From Drosophila pseudoobscura (lineage: Eukaryota; Arthropoda; Insecta; Diptera; Drosophilidae): a stretch of DNA of 64,000 bases. The stretch is from assembly GCF_009870125.1 (NCBI RefSeq), contig NC_046683.1:2790001-2854000 (forward strand), written 5' to 3'. A model generated the notes under the pieces. The model did no database searches. It was not told the origin of the DNA and saw only the letters and a list, made by a program, of their open reading frames with translations. A program made the position numbers and the translations under genes. Below, piece after piece: positions 10,844-22,961 of this stretch (its first letter is position 1; each line of letters opens with the position of its first letter).

Positions 10844-13800
10844 GTTAAAAATGTGATACGCCCACGCTACTACTCCTCGGAGCTGGGGATCCGCGAGAAA
10901 CTGTTCATCGGCGTGATGACCTCCCAGGAGCACATCAACAGCTTCGCGACCGCCTTCAACCGCACCACCGCCCATCTGGTGAACAAGATCAAGTTCTTCA
11001 TCTACGCGGACAGCGTGAAGACAAACTACAAGCTGAAGAACATCGTGGGCTTTGCGGACACGCACGAGAACCGGCGGCCCTTCCACGTGATCAAGTACAT
11101 TGCGGACAACTATCTGGAGGAGTACGACTACTTCCTGCTCGTCCCGGACAACGTCTACGTGGATGCCCGCAAGCTGAGCGCCCTGCTCTACCACATGAGC
11201 ATCACCTTTGACCTGTACATGGGCGGCACCCACATCGGCGTCCCCTCCAGCGAGGGGGACGGCCCGGCCGGCTCCGGCTCCGGCGATCGCAACTACTGCT
11301 CCCTCGAGGCGGGCATCCTGCTCAGCAGCAGCGTCATCCGCAAGATGCGGAACAACCTCGACCGCTGCGTCCGCATCGGGATCACCGGCGATCACAGCGT
11401 CAATATCGGGCGGTGCGTCAAGTATGCCAGCCATGTGCCCGGCTGCCAGGAGAGCTTTCAGGTGAGCGGGAGGTCATGGAGGTGCAATTAATGGCAGATC
11501 TTTCACAGTTTTCGGGATACTGAACGCACAGCTGTTGTCTGCGTTTCACAGTTTTAGAGTCACACAAAGCAGGGGCAGAGAGAGAGAGACAGAGCGAGAC
11601 AGAATTCAGCTTCTTGTTCGTTTCGTTTGTCGTGTGATGTTCTTTACACGCTTCCAACAGCCGTTTTTATTCTATTTATTTAAACAATTTGCCGTTAACT
11701 AAAAAGACACACACTCATACACACACACACACACACGGGGAGCACTCGGACAGATCTCGAAAAAAAATCAGTTCATTGATATTACACACACACGCACGCA
11801 CGCACACGTACACGCACACAACACTCGTGCAGAACAGTGTGACCCTGAAAAGGCAAAGAAAATAAAAAAGAGCAAAGCACACACACACACAGAGATCCAT
11901 TCGTGAGCGATGCGTAAAGAGGAGATGAAACTGAGAAGAAGGAGAAGAGGCCAATGCTGCAATGCCGAAGCCTTTGATACCCTTCTGGTGGGCTCTGGTG
12001 GCCCGTGGGATGTCCAACATCTTCTCCGAATCGTTGGATCCTCCGTCTGCAGAGGGTATAAGAAGACGAGGCAACACAAAGCAGAGCCATGTTCTTGCTG
12101 CTGCCGCCTGATGCTTGTGCTTGTGCGGCGTGGCAGTGCCCCAAAAGGCGAGACCAACACGGTCCACGATCCACGATCAGTGCCCCAAAAGGAGGGAGGG
12201 GGGAGGGGCACACACTTGATGGACAACAGTTTATTTAATTTCCAAGCAGCAACAAAAGAATTTCCAAGCAGTCCAATATTCGTAAGTGGCTAAATGAAAT
12301 GCGAGCAAGACTGTCCATTAGACGGATGGACAGGGGACAGACGGATGGACGTGGGATTGATACGCAGGCGGCAGGAGGGCGACTGAGAGCCTTACAATTT
12401 AAATGCAGGCCTGGGAACTCTGGTAGCGGTTTCTTTAGAAGCCTACGAGTACGTGTGGAGTCATCCAACGAGTCTTCATCTATCCAGATATGCATAATAG
12501 ATAGCCCCATCCATATACCTAATACTTAAGGGTATCCAGCAAAAATCACGAAAACTTCTAACCCAAATTGATTCCTGAATAAATAGACTCTTAAAAAGAG
12601 GAAGGAGGGAGCCTGGCAGGCAAAGGCAGTCTTCCAAAGAGATCTTCCAAGAGATCATATCTTATTGTGTGTGCCTGAATGTAGAGAGTTCCTGGAGGAA
12701 CTGATCCATAATTCCTTTAATTCCTTCCCACAAATGACTACTCAAAATCGTGATGAAATTAATTTCTTGTGCGAATAAATGTGGCCATTCAGCCAGGATC
12801 TTTTGGGTTTCTATTTTGTGTGCCTTAGTCATTATCATTTCTGATTACTGATTTCTGGATTCTGCTTACTCTGCTAATTTCCGCGAACAAGCAATTGCTT
12901 TTTTTTAGCATAAACAGGGCGCCCGCCCTGCCCAAGATCGCTTTTCGATGTTCGAGTTTATCATGTTCTTTCGGGTTCTGTTCGATTGGTTTGTTTAAAT
13001 TTCGTTCTGCTGGGTTTATTTATGTGGCAGTGGCAGAGGCGGAGGCAGAGGCAGGAGATGAGGCTCTATTTGGTGGCTGAAGATTTGAATACCCTTTCGT
13101 TTCTTGAAGCACTATGGAATATGCACTCTTTGATGGCCCTTTCAAACATCTCCTATAAAGCGTACAGCCCTCATGGAGAGGGTATCACGACGCCTGGTAA
13201 CAGCAGCATGTCATGATTTATGTACATCTTCTCCCCCTCTCCACCCCCCTCTCTCTCTCTGTGTGTGTGCGTGATCCCTCTGGTGTGGATCTGCGGTTGT
13301 TCGTGTGTGTGAAAGCAGCATTTCCCTGAAAATGCGCTAATGTTTGTATATTTGCACTTCTCGTCGCTCCTCGCTCGTCTCTTTTCGCTCGTCTCTCGCT
13401 TCGCTTAATTAACTTGCCCAAGAAGTTTATTTAACGGCAGCTTCAAACGGCAGTCCGCTGCAGTGGCCCCCCCTCCCCCCTGTTTGTGCCTCTCATCTCT
13501 GTTTGTCGTTTGTCGTTGGGCACTCTCCTCTCCCACACATCCGATTGTCGCACTCCTCTCGTCAGTCTTCCTCTCGCCACCTTGGCCCTTGGCAGTGTGT
13601 GTCCAAGAGAAAGAGAAATTGGCAAAGCAGAGGGATTTTGTTTTCTTTGACGACTTGTTTGATGAGAGAGAGAGTGGGAGAGAGAAGTTTGCTGTTGCAC
13701 TAGGCAAAGAGAGCGCGTTGCGATTGCGGAACACCATGAATAATTGCATCAAGGACGCTGTCTCCGAGTCGATTCAAAAGCGTGTCTATGAGAGAGGGAG

Positions 13801-16025
13801 AGCAATTTGAGCAAAGGAGTTGGATCGACCAGTGCAAGGTGTCTCTTTGTAAGGTGGAGAGAGGAGGAGAGGAGTGCTCCGTGGAACCCCATGGCTATTC
13901 ACCTTGGCCAGAGAAGAGTGCCAAAGCCAGAGCCAGAGCCAGAGGCAGATCTCTTTGCCGATCCAGTGACAGATCTTCTTCCCATCCGAGCCGACTCCGC
14001 CGTTTCATTAGTGCGAATATGTTAATTTAATTATGCTCCGAGCAGTCTGCAGCTTTTACGTGTCGTGGAACGCGTAACGAGAAGGAAGTCGATTGTCTGC
14101 CCTTCCATTCCACTGCGTTCGGGGCTCTCTCTTTCGTTGGCTCAGAACGGGGCTGTGCCGCCGCCAGACTCTTTTGACTTGGACTTCCTCGCGCTGACCT
14201 TGACCCTTCCCTCTCTTGCAGGGCATGCGGCAGTACAGCTACGCTCTGAACACGCCGGGGCGCCAGCGGAGGGACTTCAGCGAACTGGCCAAAGAGGAGG
14301 CGTTCCGGAATGCCAGCACCGTGTATCCCGTGCCGACGCCGGAGGACTTCTACCGCTTGCACGCCTACTACTCAAAGGTAAGTCCTTGGAGGTGCCTTCC
14401 CACGAGAATCCTCGCCTTAGTCCTTATCGAAATCGAAATCATCTCTGGTCTCGGCAGCAACACCTGGAGACGGTGCAGGAGCGGGGCTATGCGCTGGAGC
14501 AGAAGTCCTATCGGATCGCCAACGGCAGCATCTCCAACAAGATACTCGAAATCCGCTGGCCCCTGGGCGTGCCGCCGCCGAGTGCGCCGGAGACACGCCA
14601 CGACATCCTCATCTGGCAGATGTTGAACGAGACGCACAGCTACCTGCCCAACGGGAACGTGGAGCACGCCGTGGCGCCGCTCACCCGGATCGAGGCCCTC
14701 GACTTCGCCAAGGTGCTGGAGATCGCCCTGCAGTACGCGGCCCTGAAGCATCCCGGCCTCAGTTACCACAGCCTGCACACCGCCTACCGCAAGTTCGACG
14801 CGACGCGGGGCATGGACTACCAGCTGCACCTGAACCTGCAGAAGGGGTCGGGCCGGCGGCGGCGACTGTTGCTCAAGAGCTTCGAGGTGGTCAAGCCGCT
14901 GGGCCGCGTCGAGGTGGTGCCCTCGCCCTATGTGACGGAGAGCACACGGATCGCCATCCTGGTGCCGGCCTTCGAGCACCAGGTGCCGGACGCCCTGGAA
15001 TTTGTGGCCCAGTACGAGCGCCTCTGCATGCAAAACCAGGACAACACATTCCTGCTGCTGGTGAGTCCTGATGCAGTCCTCCAACTCCATGCTTGTCGCT
15101 TATCGCTAATCGCCCACAGATCTTCCTGTACCGCCTGGACTCGCCCAGCAAAGGCGATGAGGATCCCTTCAAAGGCCTCAAGACGCTGGCCCTCGACCTC
15201 TCCTCCAAGTACAAAACAGATGGCTCCCGCATTGCCTGGGTGTCCATTCGGCTGCCCGAGCAGCTGAGCGAGGCTGTCAGGCCCGAGGACTGGCTGCTGC
15301 ACGCCTCCATGTACGGCCCGAAGCAGCTGCTCAGTCTGGTGGTGGCTGACCTGGCTCTGCCCAAGCTCGGCCTCGAGTCCCTGGTGCTGCTGGCCACGCC
15401 GGGCATGTCCTTCAAGGCGGACTTCCTCAACCGCGTGCGCATGAACACCATTCAGGGCTTCCAGGTGTACGCGCCCATCGGCTTCCAGATGTACCCCTGC
15501 CGCTGGGCGCAGTTCTGCAAGGAGTGCGAGGCGTGCGACGTGGCCCAGAGCAGCGGCTACTTCGATCGCCACAACCACGATGTGATTGCATTCTACAGTC
15601 GCGACTATGTGCAAGGTGAGTGTCCGGCTTCCAAGGTCCACAGGGCCACAAAGGCGACACTGACACTCCTCTCTTCCATCTGCATTTCAGCGCGCAAACT
15701 GCTGCATCCACAGGGACTGCCCATCATCCGCAGCGACCTGGACATCGATCAGCTGCTGGAGCCAGCGTCCCAGTCCCGCCCCGAGGGCGTCGAGAGCATC
15801 CTGGACATGTTCGTGGCCGCCCAGCACTCGGTGCACATACTGCGCGGCGTCGAGCCCAATCTGCGCTTCGGCCACGATGTGCGCAATCATTTGGGCCGCG
15901 GCAGCACACTGCCGGAGCAGCTGCCCGAGCAGTGCGGGCGGGAGCAGTGCATCCACTTGGCGTCGCGCAAGCAGATCGGCGATGCCATCATACGCTACGA
16001 GGACAGAAGTATTCTCCACAAATAG
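10844..16025 (+). CDS. Chondroitin polymerising factor-like protein, 5' end missing
   Basis: Five exons joined in frame: 10844-11461, 14222-14377, 14458-15060, 15120-15615 and 15691-16025 (stop TAG). They encode about 735 residues. The order of conserved blocks matches vertebrate CHPF/CHPF2: [29 protein letters not shown] (here [14 protein letters not shown]), [50 protein letters not shown] and LHILRG-like [11 protein letters not shown]. The family works in the Golgi with chondroitin synthase to extend chondroitin chains as alternating GlcA and GalNAc. The first exon, with the signal anchor, is not visible; 10844 follows a clear acceptor and the frame is open upstream only into intron. It may lie far upstream, perhaps outside the window. 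The gene ends 1.2 kb from the convergent dipeptidase gene. Internal boundaries are well supported. Confidence 0.88.
11462..14221 (+). other. 2.76-kb intron of the CHPF-like gene
   Basis: Intron between the two first visible exons, from donor GTGAGC to acceptor CTCTCTTGCAG. It contains (AC)n repeats near 11710-11830 and CT-rich tracts. I see no gene in it on either strand. Confidence 0.7.
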
Positions 16026-17205
16026 CCTGATCCAGCTTCAGCTCCAGCTCCAGCTCCAGCGCCAGCGCCAGCTCCTGCCTGTTATATCATCAGTTCCTTT
16101 TTAACATATTTCCATGAATGAATGAATGATTGAGTGATTGCGTGAATGGGTGAATGGGTGGGTGTATGAATGTCAAATAGATCTAGATGCAGGACTTATA
16201 CAAACTCTTATACTCGCATTTTATGCCTCCCCCCAAGGCTGAACTGGCAAGCAAACCTCCAGAAACAGAAACAGAATCGGAATCAGAATCAGACATTGGA
16301 ATTCCGTACTCTCGTGTATAAGCCCTGCAGCGCAGACCTATCTCAATCCACTATAGTGTTTAGTCCTTAGGCAATTCCTGTTGTTGCTTGCTTTTAAAGT
16401 GAAACTTTCAATGCTCAAAATGGCAGCCAACAAACCCAATTTGTTGCATGTAATATACGATAGATACTATCTTTACGAATGGTTGTGTGCACCCATTTAG
16501 AGCTGCCAAAACAAATGCCACATGTTCCGAGAGGGCCATTACAAAAAACGAAACAAAAGAGAAAGAAAGAAACATTCGATTTTCGCATGTAAATATTTAG
16601 CTTATTTGTATCTCTATAATAACGAAAGAATTCCTGTACGAATCCATTGACTCCTAGCTAGGAAATATAAGTGTTATACATACGTGTCTGTATAATAGTG
16701 GTTTAAGTGAAACGAAACAACGATATACATTTGTGGCTGTAGAAGTGCCCCCGGCTTGCCTTAGCTCTCACGCTTTCACGCTCTCTCCCTCGCCATGCCA
16801 AAATAGAGCGTAACCAGCATTGTTATACATATATACAGATATATTACATTAAGAGAACGAACCACAGTGTGTCTATTCGCTTATGGGAATGTACATACAT
16901 ACGTGTGTTTCATTCCCATATTTTTGGCCTCGCATCCAGCCCCCGCCCCCGCCCTCCCCTTCGCATAGATCATCGAATAAGAAGTCTGCTGCCAGTCCAA
17001 TGGGTCCAATGTGTTTTTTGTTGTGTGAGAAACATTTTATTTATTACAAAACGTCAACTGCGGGAACACCATCTTGTCTTGTATAGTTTTTAGTCATACG
17101 TAGAGTAGATTATGATACTAGTTCTATGTAGGAATTGTTGTTATTTTGCAGAATAATACAATAATACAATGTGTATGTGTGTATGTACAATATTCTTTCG
17201 TTGTT
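16026..17205. other. 3' untranslated and intergenic region between convergent genes
   Basis: This lies between the CHPF-like stop and the dipeptidase stop. AGCTCC/AGCGCC repeats follow directly after the CHPF-like stop, and the rest is AT-rich. No coding content. It should contain both 3' untranslated regions. Confidence 0.6.
17036..17041 (-). terminator. Polyadenylation signal for the dipeptidase gene
   Basis: AATAAA on the minus strand, about 165 bases after the dipeptidase stop codon. Confidence 0.5.
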
Positions 17206-18063
17206 TTAGTCCTTGCTCAGCAGGAAACTGAGATCCGCTTGGGGTGGCAGCTCCTTGGATCCCCCATCGCTGCCATGAATGAGACGGAGAGGGGTTAACA
17301 GTGAGGTGAGGTAAGGTGGGTCACAGGCTTCGGGATCCTACTTACGATTGGAAAAGCTTAGCATTCCGATCCCCCAGGAGGGTGGCCTTGTTGCCCTCGA
17401 CCCGCACACTGGTGCCCTCCCGGAGGCCGAGGACGGGCCGGCAGTGGTAGGCCACAAACTCCGCGATTCGCTCGTCCCGCGTCTCCCCCTTGTGCTCGCT
17501 GTTGGGGTCCGTCTCCAGGTAGTGAGGATTGATGTTGAATGGGACAAGGCCCAGGGCCTCGAAGCTGGGCGGATGGGCCACGGGCATGTCGTTGGTGGTG
17601 TGAATGGAGCTGGTGGCCACATTGGTGCCCGCACTGCTTCCCACATAGGGCATACCGCGCTGCAGCACCTGCTCGCGGATGGGCTCCAGCAGCTGCAGCT
17701 CGTAGAGGGTGCGCAGCAGAACAAAGGTATTGCCGCCGCCCACAAACAAGGCCTGCGCATCGCGCAGCGCCTGTCCGCGGTTCTCCTTGGTGTGCAGCCC
17801 CTCGACATCATAGCCCCAGGGTGCAATCGCATTCCGCACCAGCGCCGTATACTTGTCGTGATCCCTCAGTGCATACGGCACGAAGAGCACCGTCTTCACG
17901 TTGGAACTGAGAGGGAAAGCGAAAGTATTTTTGAAGGACCACTGGAAGACTGTTCCATTGCTTACGCCTTGAAGAGATTCTCCAGCTGGGCGCGAGCATG
18001 CTCCAGATACCCATGGCCGTGAACTCGCGAAGAGGAAAGTAGCAGCAGATTCGGCACGCTCAT
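17206..18063 (-). CDS. Alpha-aspartyl dipeptidase (peptidase E, family S51)
   Basis: Three exons: 18063-17966, 17906-17346 and 17269-17206. They encode 240 aa, the usual length for dipeptidase E. It hydrolyses dipeptides with N-terminal aspartate, in the cytosol; no signal peptide is present. The start MSVPNLLLLSSSRVHGHGYL is typical of the family. FVGGGNTFVLLRTL is the conserved glycine-rich block and YVGSSAGTNV holds the nucleophilic serine. FNINPHYLE supplies the likely catalytic histidine. The last small exon encodes a tail ending LSKD. Junctions are in phase (GC|T and TC|C). The melanogaster homologue is, to my recollection, CG2200. A DREF box lies 165 bases upstream of the ATG. The gene is convergent with the CHPF-like gene. 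Confidence 0.93.
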
Positions 18064-18227
18064 TTTAGCTTCCAGTTGGGTTGTGGGCTGTGGATTGTGG
18101 GGCCGGGCCGTCAGCCGCAATCTTATCGACACAGAGATTAGCAGAGTTTTATGATCCCCCAAACCCCAAAGCGGATAGAACCAGAGTGGAATCGAACTTT
18201 TTCTGGAAAAGTGCATCCCTAGGTGTA

Positions 18228-18235
18228 TATCGATA
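18228..18235. promoter_or_regulatory. DRE box upstream of dipeptidase
   Basis: TATCGATA, 165 bases upstream of the dipeptidase ATG, where a core promoter is expected. This DREF-type site fits a housekeeping gene. Confidence 0.55.
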
Positions 18236-18559
18236 GCAGCTGTGAGCGTGAGATCGATTGCAGTTGCAGTTATTCATCGCATCGCAAATAAATAAGGGCT
18301 TTCGATGCGTGCTTTTTTCCAGATAGAGAGGGCGGGAAACAAGGAGAGTTTTTGTAACGCTCAGGTGGAAGGAAGCCAGTCCACAGCCAAACACGTATAC
18401 GTTTATATTTCATTTTGTATCTGAATTTATACATGAATACATTGAAAATCTCTTAAATATATCATCGGGGATTAAACTAAGATTAAATTAAGATGCAACT
18501 TTATGAGGAAATAAACAAGTACATTGTACATCCTTCATTTGAAAGACTCTAAAACGAAA

Positions 18560-18990
18560 TTACAAGCCCTGAAAGGTGTGCCTCCATATTCTATAGGTTC
18601 TTGGGGAAGATCAAATTTGTTGGAAGATTGAGTACAAAAACTTCGGTCTTCAAGCCTCACTATATTTAATAGCTACCAAAGCAGATATCGGTCCCCCATC
18701 TGATGTTTTCTTATCATTTCGAATGACTTCCAAGGTTGGATCCATAAAATACGCATATCTATCTACAGCATATAGCTATCGTAGGTACAAAGGGTGTCGG
18801 AAGACTGTGGGAAGAACAGGATAGGATAGGATTGTTAGAAAAAACTTCCGATTGCAGGGGTCTCCGATCTGTCCGATCCTTTAGTCCTTAAATACATAAA
18901 GAAACGCTCTCACAGATCTCGTTGCAACTGCAAAGGGTATATAGTCTTCGGCTGGCCGAAGCGGGCTTTCTAGCACACTTTTATTTGCAA
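18560..18990 (+). mobile_element. Probable short interspersed element remnant
   Basis: The end of this stretch reads GCAAAGGGTATATAGTCTTC then GGCTGGCCGAAG. This resembles the terminal signature of abundant Drosophila non-autonomous elements, where a GGGTATATA block is followed by a CTTCGGCTxGCCGAAG hairpin. The hairpin arms CTTCGGC and GCCGAAG are intact. The left boundary is a guess. Confidence 0.35.
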
Positions 18991-19322
18991 GAGTCCTCCA
19001 AAGGAGGATCCTTCAGGGCCAGTAATACAATTGATTGTTTTAGAGCCTTGCGCATTCGTTGTTAAATGTAAATATAAATGTTAATTAATTGCTTGATTGA
19101 TTGATTGTTGGGGGAAAGGGGGGTGGGGCAGGGCATACATACATCATATATCGGATATCGTACATCGTACATCTCGCCTTAATTGAATTCTCGCCGCTCT
19201 ACGCTCGCGCGCGCGCTCTCTCTCTCTCTTGTACATTTAGATCGTTATCGTTATACATATTAAAAATCAACAAGTAATTACAGGAGATGTTTAAACATTA
19301 ATTAGCTATAATCCGCGTATGG

Positions 19323-19328
19323 TTTATT
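19323..19328 (-). terminator. Candidate polyadenylation signal for lic
   Basis: AATAAA on the minus strand, 635 bases after the lic stop. Other, weaker signals may be used. Confidence 0.35.
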
Positions 19329-19962
19329 TGTTAGACAATTACCATTATTACGGCTGCGCGACGGCGCTTACGCTCACAATCGCAATCGCACTCGCACTCC
19401 TCCCAGTCCCAGTCCCTGAAGGTTTCCATGGCTCTCTCCATCTCTCGTTATCTCTCTTTTGGATCACTCGTAGTACAAATTGATTAATATAGTGTGTATA
19501 CATATATAAGATATAGATTTAGCAGCAGCAACTAACTAACACACCGGCTGACGGCTGACAGCTGACGGGAGGCACGGTTTGGCTTTGAGCGTAGTGCAAG
19601 AGGCTTTTGGAGCGTAGGGCGTAAGTGCTAGGGCGGCTGGTAGATGGTGGCTGGCGGCTTCTCCGCCCGCAAAGTAGTTCGTCGTCGCTGAGGGAAGATG
19701 CTTCTCTGCTTCGGCTTCGGCTTTGGCTTCGCCTTCGGCTTCTGCTCGTTTGCTTTTGCTTTTGGTTTCACTTACAACTAGAATTATATAATGTTTTCCA
19801 TATGGGCTGGGTTTTTCTTTTTCCTATTTTCTGATTTTTTTTCTTTTCTTTTTTTCCAGTTCCAGAGACACAACACACACACACACTCACACACATGTAC
19901 GAAATGCATGCTAGAAAGAAGACGGCGGCAATTTACACGGGAAGAGACTGCGGACGGGGCCT

Positions 19963-21279
19963 CTACTTTGTCGGCTGCTGCGGCTGTTCGTCCGGCAAAT
20001 CCAGTATTCTGGCCACAAACTCGGAAATGTCCGTATTGCGCTGCAGATGCTCCACAATGAAGCTGTGCTTCAGCAGCTGCTCGTAGTTGGGCCGCGCCAT
20101 ATACTCCTTCTGCAGGCTGGTGGCGATAAAGTCTTCGAATTCGGGCGAGAATGTGCCCGCTGGCAGCCTGGGTGGATCGTCTTCAACCACCTTCGAAAAT
20201 ACACCCAAGAAAAGGGAATCGCAGATTAAAGGGAGACTTCGGCGGATGGATGGATGATTACCTGTCGCAGTTGCTCGAATGGCGTCCGCCAATTATCGTA
20301 CGGATAGCGGCCGGTGGCCATTTCAATCATGCTTATGCCCAGCGACCACACATCGGAGCGTATGTCGTACTGTGCAGGATTCCCTTGTGGATCGATGCGC
20401 TCGGGGGCCATGTACGGCTTACAGCCGGCATCGATTGTCTTGGCAATGGAGTCCACCAGATAACCTGAGACCAGGCGGTTGAGAAGACACTGAGATTAGT
20501 CGAGAGAATGGAAAGCCAGAGGGGCAGGGTATGATTACCTGAGATGCCAAAGTCACAGATCTTCACCTGGCCGGCGCGATTGATCAGTATGTTCGAAGGC
20601 TTCACATCTCTATGGATGACCTTCAGTTGGGCGTGCAGATAGTGGAGAGCACTGACCACGCTCATGGCAATCTATGAAGCGATCCGGATGATCCCATGAG
20701 AAAACATTTCGCTCCCTTCAATGGAGTCGCTTACCTTTCCCAGCACACTCTCCTCCATGCGCAGGTCGTGCTTGAAGACCTTCGGATAGAACTTGTCCAG
20801 ACTGGTGCTCATCACCTCCATGCAGATCCAGACGTCGCCCTCGCGGTACATCGCCCCATAGAAGTGAACCGTGTAGGGACAGTCGCTGGATCGCATCGAT
20901 ATGTCCAGGTCCATGACCAGACGATGCTGCTCCCGTATATTGACGGTCATCGGTATACGCTTTACTGCCAGCACTGTGTCCGTCTGGCGATGTCGCATCT
21001 TCTCCACAATGCCGTAGGCACCTCGTCCCAGATCACAGATTCGCTCCAGGCTGTCGGCATCTATGTCGAAGGTCTGGTCCCCGATCTGGATGGTGGCACG
21101 GGAGTCCAGGTTCCGTGGCGGGACACTATAAAAACAGCAAGAGGGCGGCCGAGAGGAAAGTAATGGTTTATCCCTTTGGATTTGGGTTTCGGTCTTGGGG
21201 ATGGGGGCAGAACTTACAGAGCTTGTTCCGGTTCGCGGTGGATACTGATGGGTTGGGGACGCGGACGTGGTCGTGACAT
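19963..21279 (-). CDS. lic: MAP kinase kinase of the p38 pathway (licorne, MKK3/6)
   Basis: Five exons: 21279-21218, 21125-20735, 20671-20539, 20464-20262 and 20190-19963. They give 338 aa, matching the length of MKK3/MKK6. The kinase core has the glycine loop [12 protein letters not shown], the ATP-binding lysine in LAVKRIPM, the catalytic loop [22 protein letters not shown], the activation-loop phospho-sites in [10 protein letters not shown] and [10 protein letters not shown]. The N-terminus begins [20 protein letters not shown], short and basic, consistent with a MAPK docking motif. It phosphorylates p38 MAP kinases on TxY in the cytoplasm. All junctions are in phase. The gene lies head to head with hep, 1.7 kb between start codons. 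Only the UTRs are uncertain. Confidence 0.96.
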
Positions 21280-21767
21280 TGCGGCTTGGCTCTTCTGGGT
21301 CTCTCTTCGGTTCTACGTGAGTGTGTTGTTGCACTTTTCTGCAAGGATTTCCCCCGTTGCTGTCGCACGGATTTCAATGTGCGTGTGTCCGTGTGTGGGA
21401 GGGAGGGAGGGTGATTTAGAATCAAATGTGTGGGCTTTTCTGGAGTTTGGGAGTCGGCGACGACGACGACGGCGCGGCGGCGGCGGCTGTGGCTGCTGCT
21501 TCTCTGCTTCTGCTGGCTGCTATTTTTACCACATTTGGTCAAAAAAACCTGGTCGTGTTCGTGGAAGGCAAGTTCGCTGCGCGTCTGAATGGAATGCAAA
21601 CGCTAGGAAAATGCCGCGCTTCGGTTTGACTTTGTGGCCGCGGTTTTCCGTTTTGCACTTTTCCTGTTTTTCTCGCGCTTCTCTACGATTTTCTTGCTTT
21701 TCCTCGCGTATTCTTCGTCCTCGTCAAAAACAATTAGAGATGTTAGATATATATTGATATATGAACA

Positions 21768-21775
21768 TATCGATA
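21768..21775. promoter_or_regulatory. DRE box, probably lic promoter
   Basis: TATCGATA, 489 bases upstream of the lic ATG on its 5' side. Confidence 0.45.
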
Positions 21776-22281
21776 TACATATAGTTTTGGTGATAATATA
21801 TTATTTGATTGTATGTTGTACAGGAATATATAGATATATCATCAGCGGAACTAATTTTCTGAGCTCAGGGAAAATCGACACAGTTTTTGAGATACTTCCC
21901 GTCGTTGGATCAGATATACCCGCGACTTTTGATTCTTTTGCAGTTTCATCGATGTACACAAAAAAAATGGTGGTATTATTGTGCGATAGGCGGCACTTGG
22001 TTTGGAAAATATAAAATACAATAACACCTTATCACTAATGAAAAAGGTCTGTTGTAAGCTCAAAAAGTGCCACTGAAACACATATTAGCTACCTCTTCTT
22101 CTGGTTTTTAGCTGTTTCGAATACCAGGAAAATCTAGTATTTGGAGGGAGTTTTCGCATCAAGGGTATTTCAAATGTTTTAAGTTTGTCTATTCCGTTTT
22201 TAATCACGATAGAGAGGAGAAGGTGGCAGGGTTGCCAGCATGGTTGCTCTCTACGGGATTTTGTGTAACGATTGTTTAGTC

Positions 22282-22289
22282 TATCGATA
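22282..22289. promoter_or_regulatory. DRE box, probably hep promoter
   Basis: TATCGATA, 673 bases upstream of the hep ATG. This fits a DREF-driven core promoter with a leader of some 600 bases. Confidence 0.45.
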
Positions 22290-22961
22290 GTTTGCTGCTC
22301 AGCCAGGTCGTTCGTCGTTTTATAGATTTTACATGCGATTCCAAGCAATAAATAAAGCAGATAAGGTGTAATAATAGTGCGAACGCGACCGCAGCCCGCG
22401 GCAAAACTGCAAATTATAATAGGAAAATACCGCAGAAGCGATTTCTTGCAACAAAAACCCGCAAACGTCGTCGCCGTCGTGCCAATCGAAAAAAAAAAGA
22501 AAAAATCGCGAGCTCCTGCTGTTGCTGTTGTTGTTGTGTGGTGCTGTGTGAGTGAGTGCGTTCCTCACTCTCTCTCTCTCTCCCTCTTTCTCGCCGCTGT
22601 CGCTGTTTTCTTTTTGTGAATTTTGTTTTTGTTTCGGCCACAACAGTTAACTATTTGTGCAAAAGCGCGTGTGCACTGCCCCCACCCCTCGACCAAAAAT
22701 ATAGTGAAAGAGAGGGAAAGGAAGAATAAAAGGAAAAGCCCAAGAGACACTCACACTCACGCGCGCGCTGAGTGTGTGCGTGTGTGTGTGTGTGTGTGTG
22801 CTGCGGACCGCCGCCGCCACCGCTGCCGCTGCAGTACGAAAAATCGAAGATCCCAGGACCTGCTCTGCTCCTCCGCCGCCATCGCTCTCGTGCTGGTCAA
22901 AGAGAAGAGAAAGAGAGAAGAGAAGAGGGCAGAGAAGAGCATCCCGTAAAGAACCGTAACA

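Larger units (their letters stand above)
18396..19962. other. Intergenic region and lic 3' untranslated region
   Basis: No coding frame is convincing. The part near 19962 should be lic 3' untranslated sequence. 19200-19235 is CG/CT-rich simple sequence. A probable mobile-element remnant at about 18560-18990 is listed separately. Confidence 0.5.
21280..22961. other. Divergent promoter and leader region of lic and hep
   Basis: This holds the 5' untranslated regions of both kinase genes and their promoters. Two TATCGATA boxes lie at 21768-21775 and 22282-22289. (GT)n and GAGA-rich tracts precede the hep start. Open frames here are low-complexity and not gene-like. Confidence 0.7.

Noticed and set aside
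10853..10855. GTG as a start for the CHPF-like protein
   Set aside because: It lies three codons inside an exon that begins after a clear splice acceptor; the family has a longer N-terminus with a signal anchor.
14368..15641. Long minus-strand frames of 240 and 237 codons under the CHPF-like exons
   Set aside because: Shadows of GC-rich coding exons. The plus-strand protein matches CHPF across the same bases.
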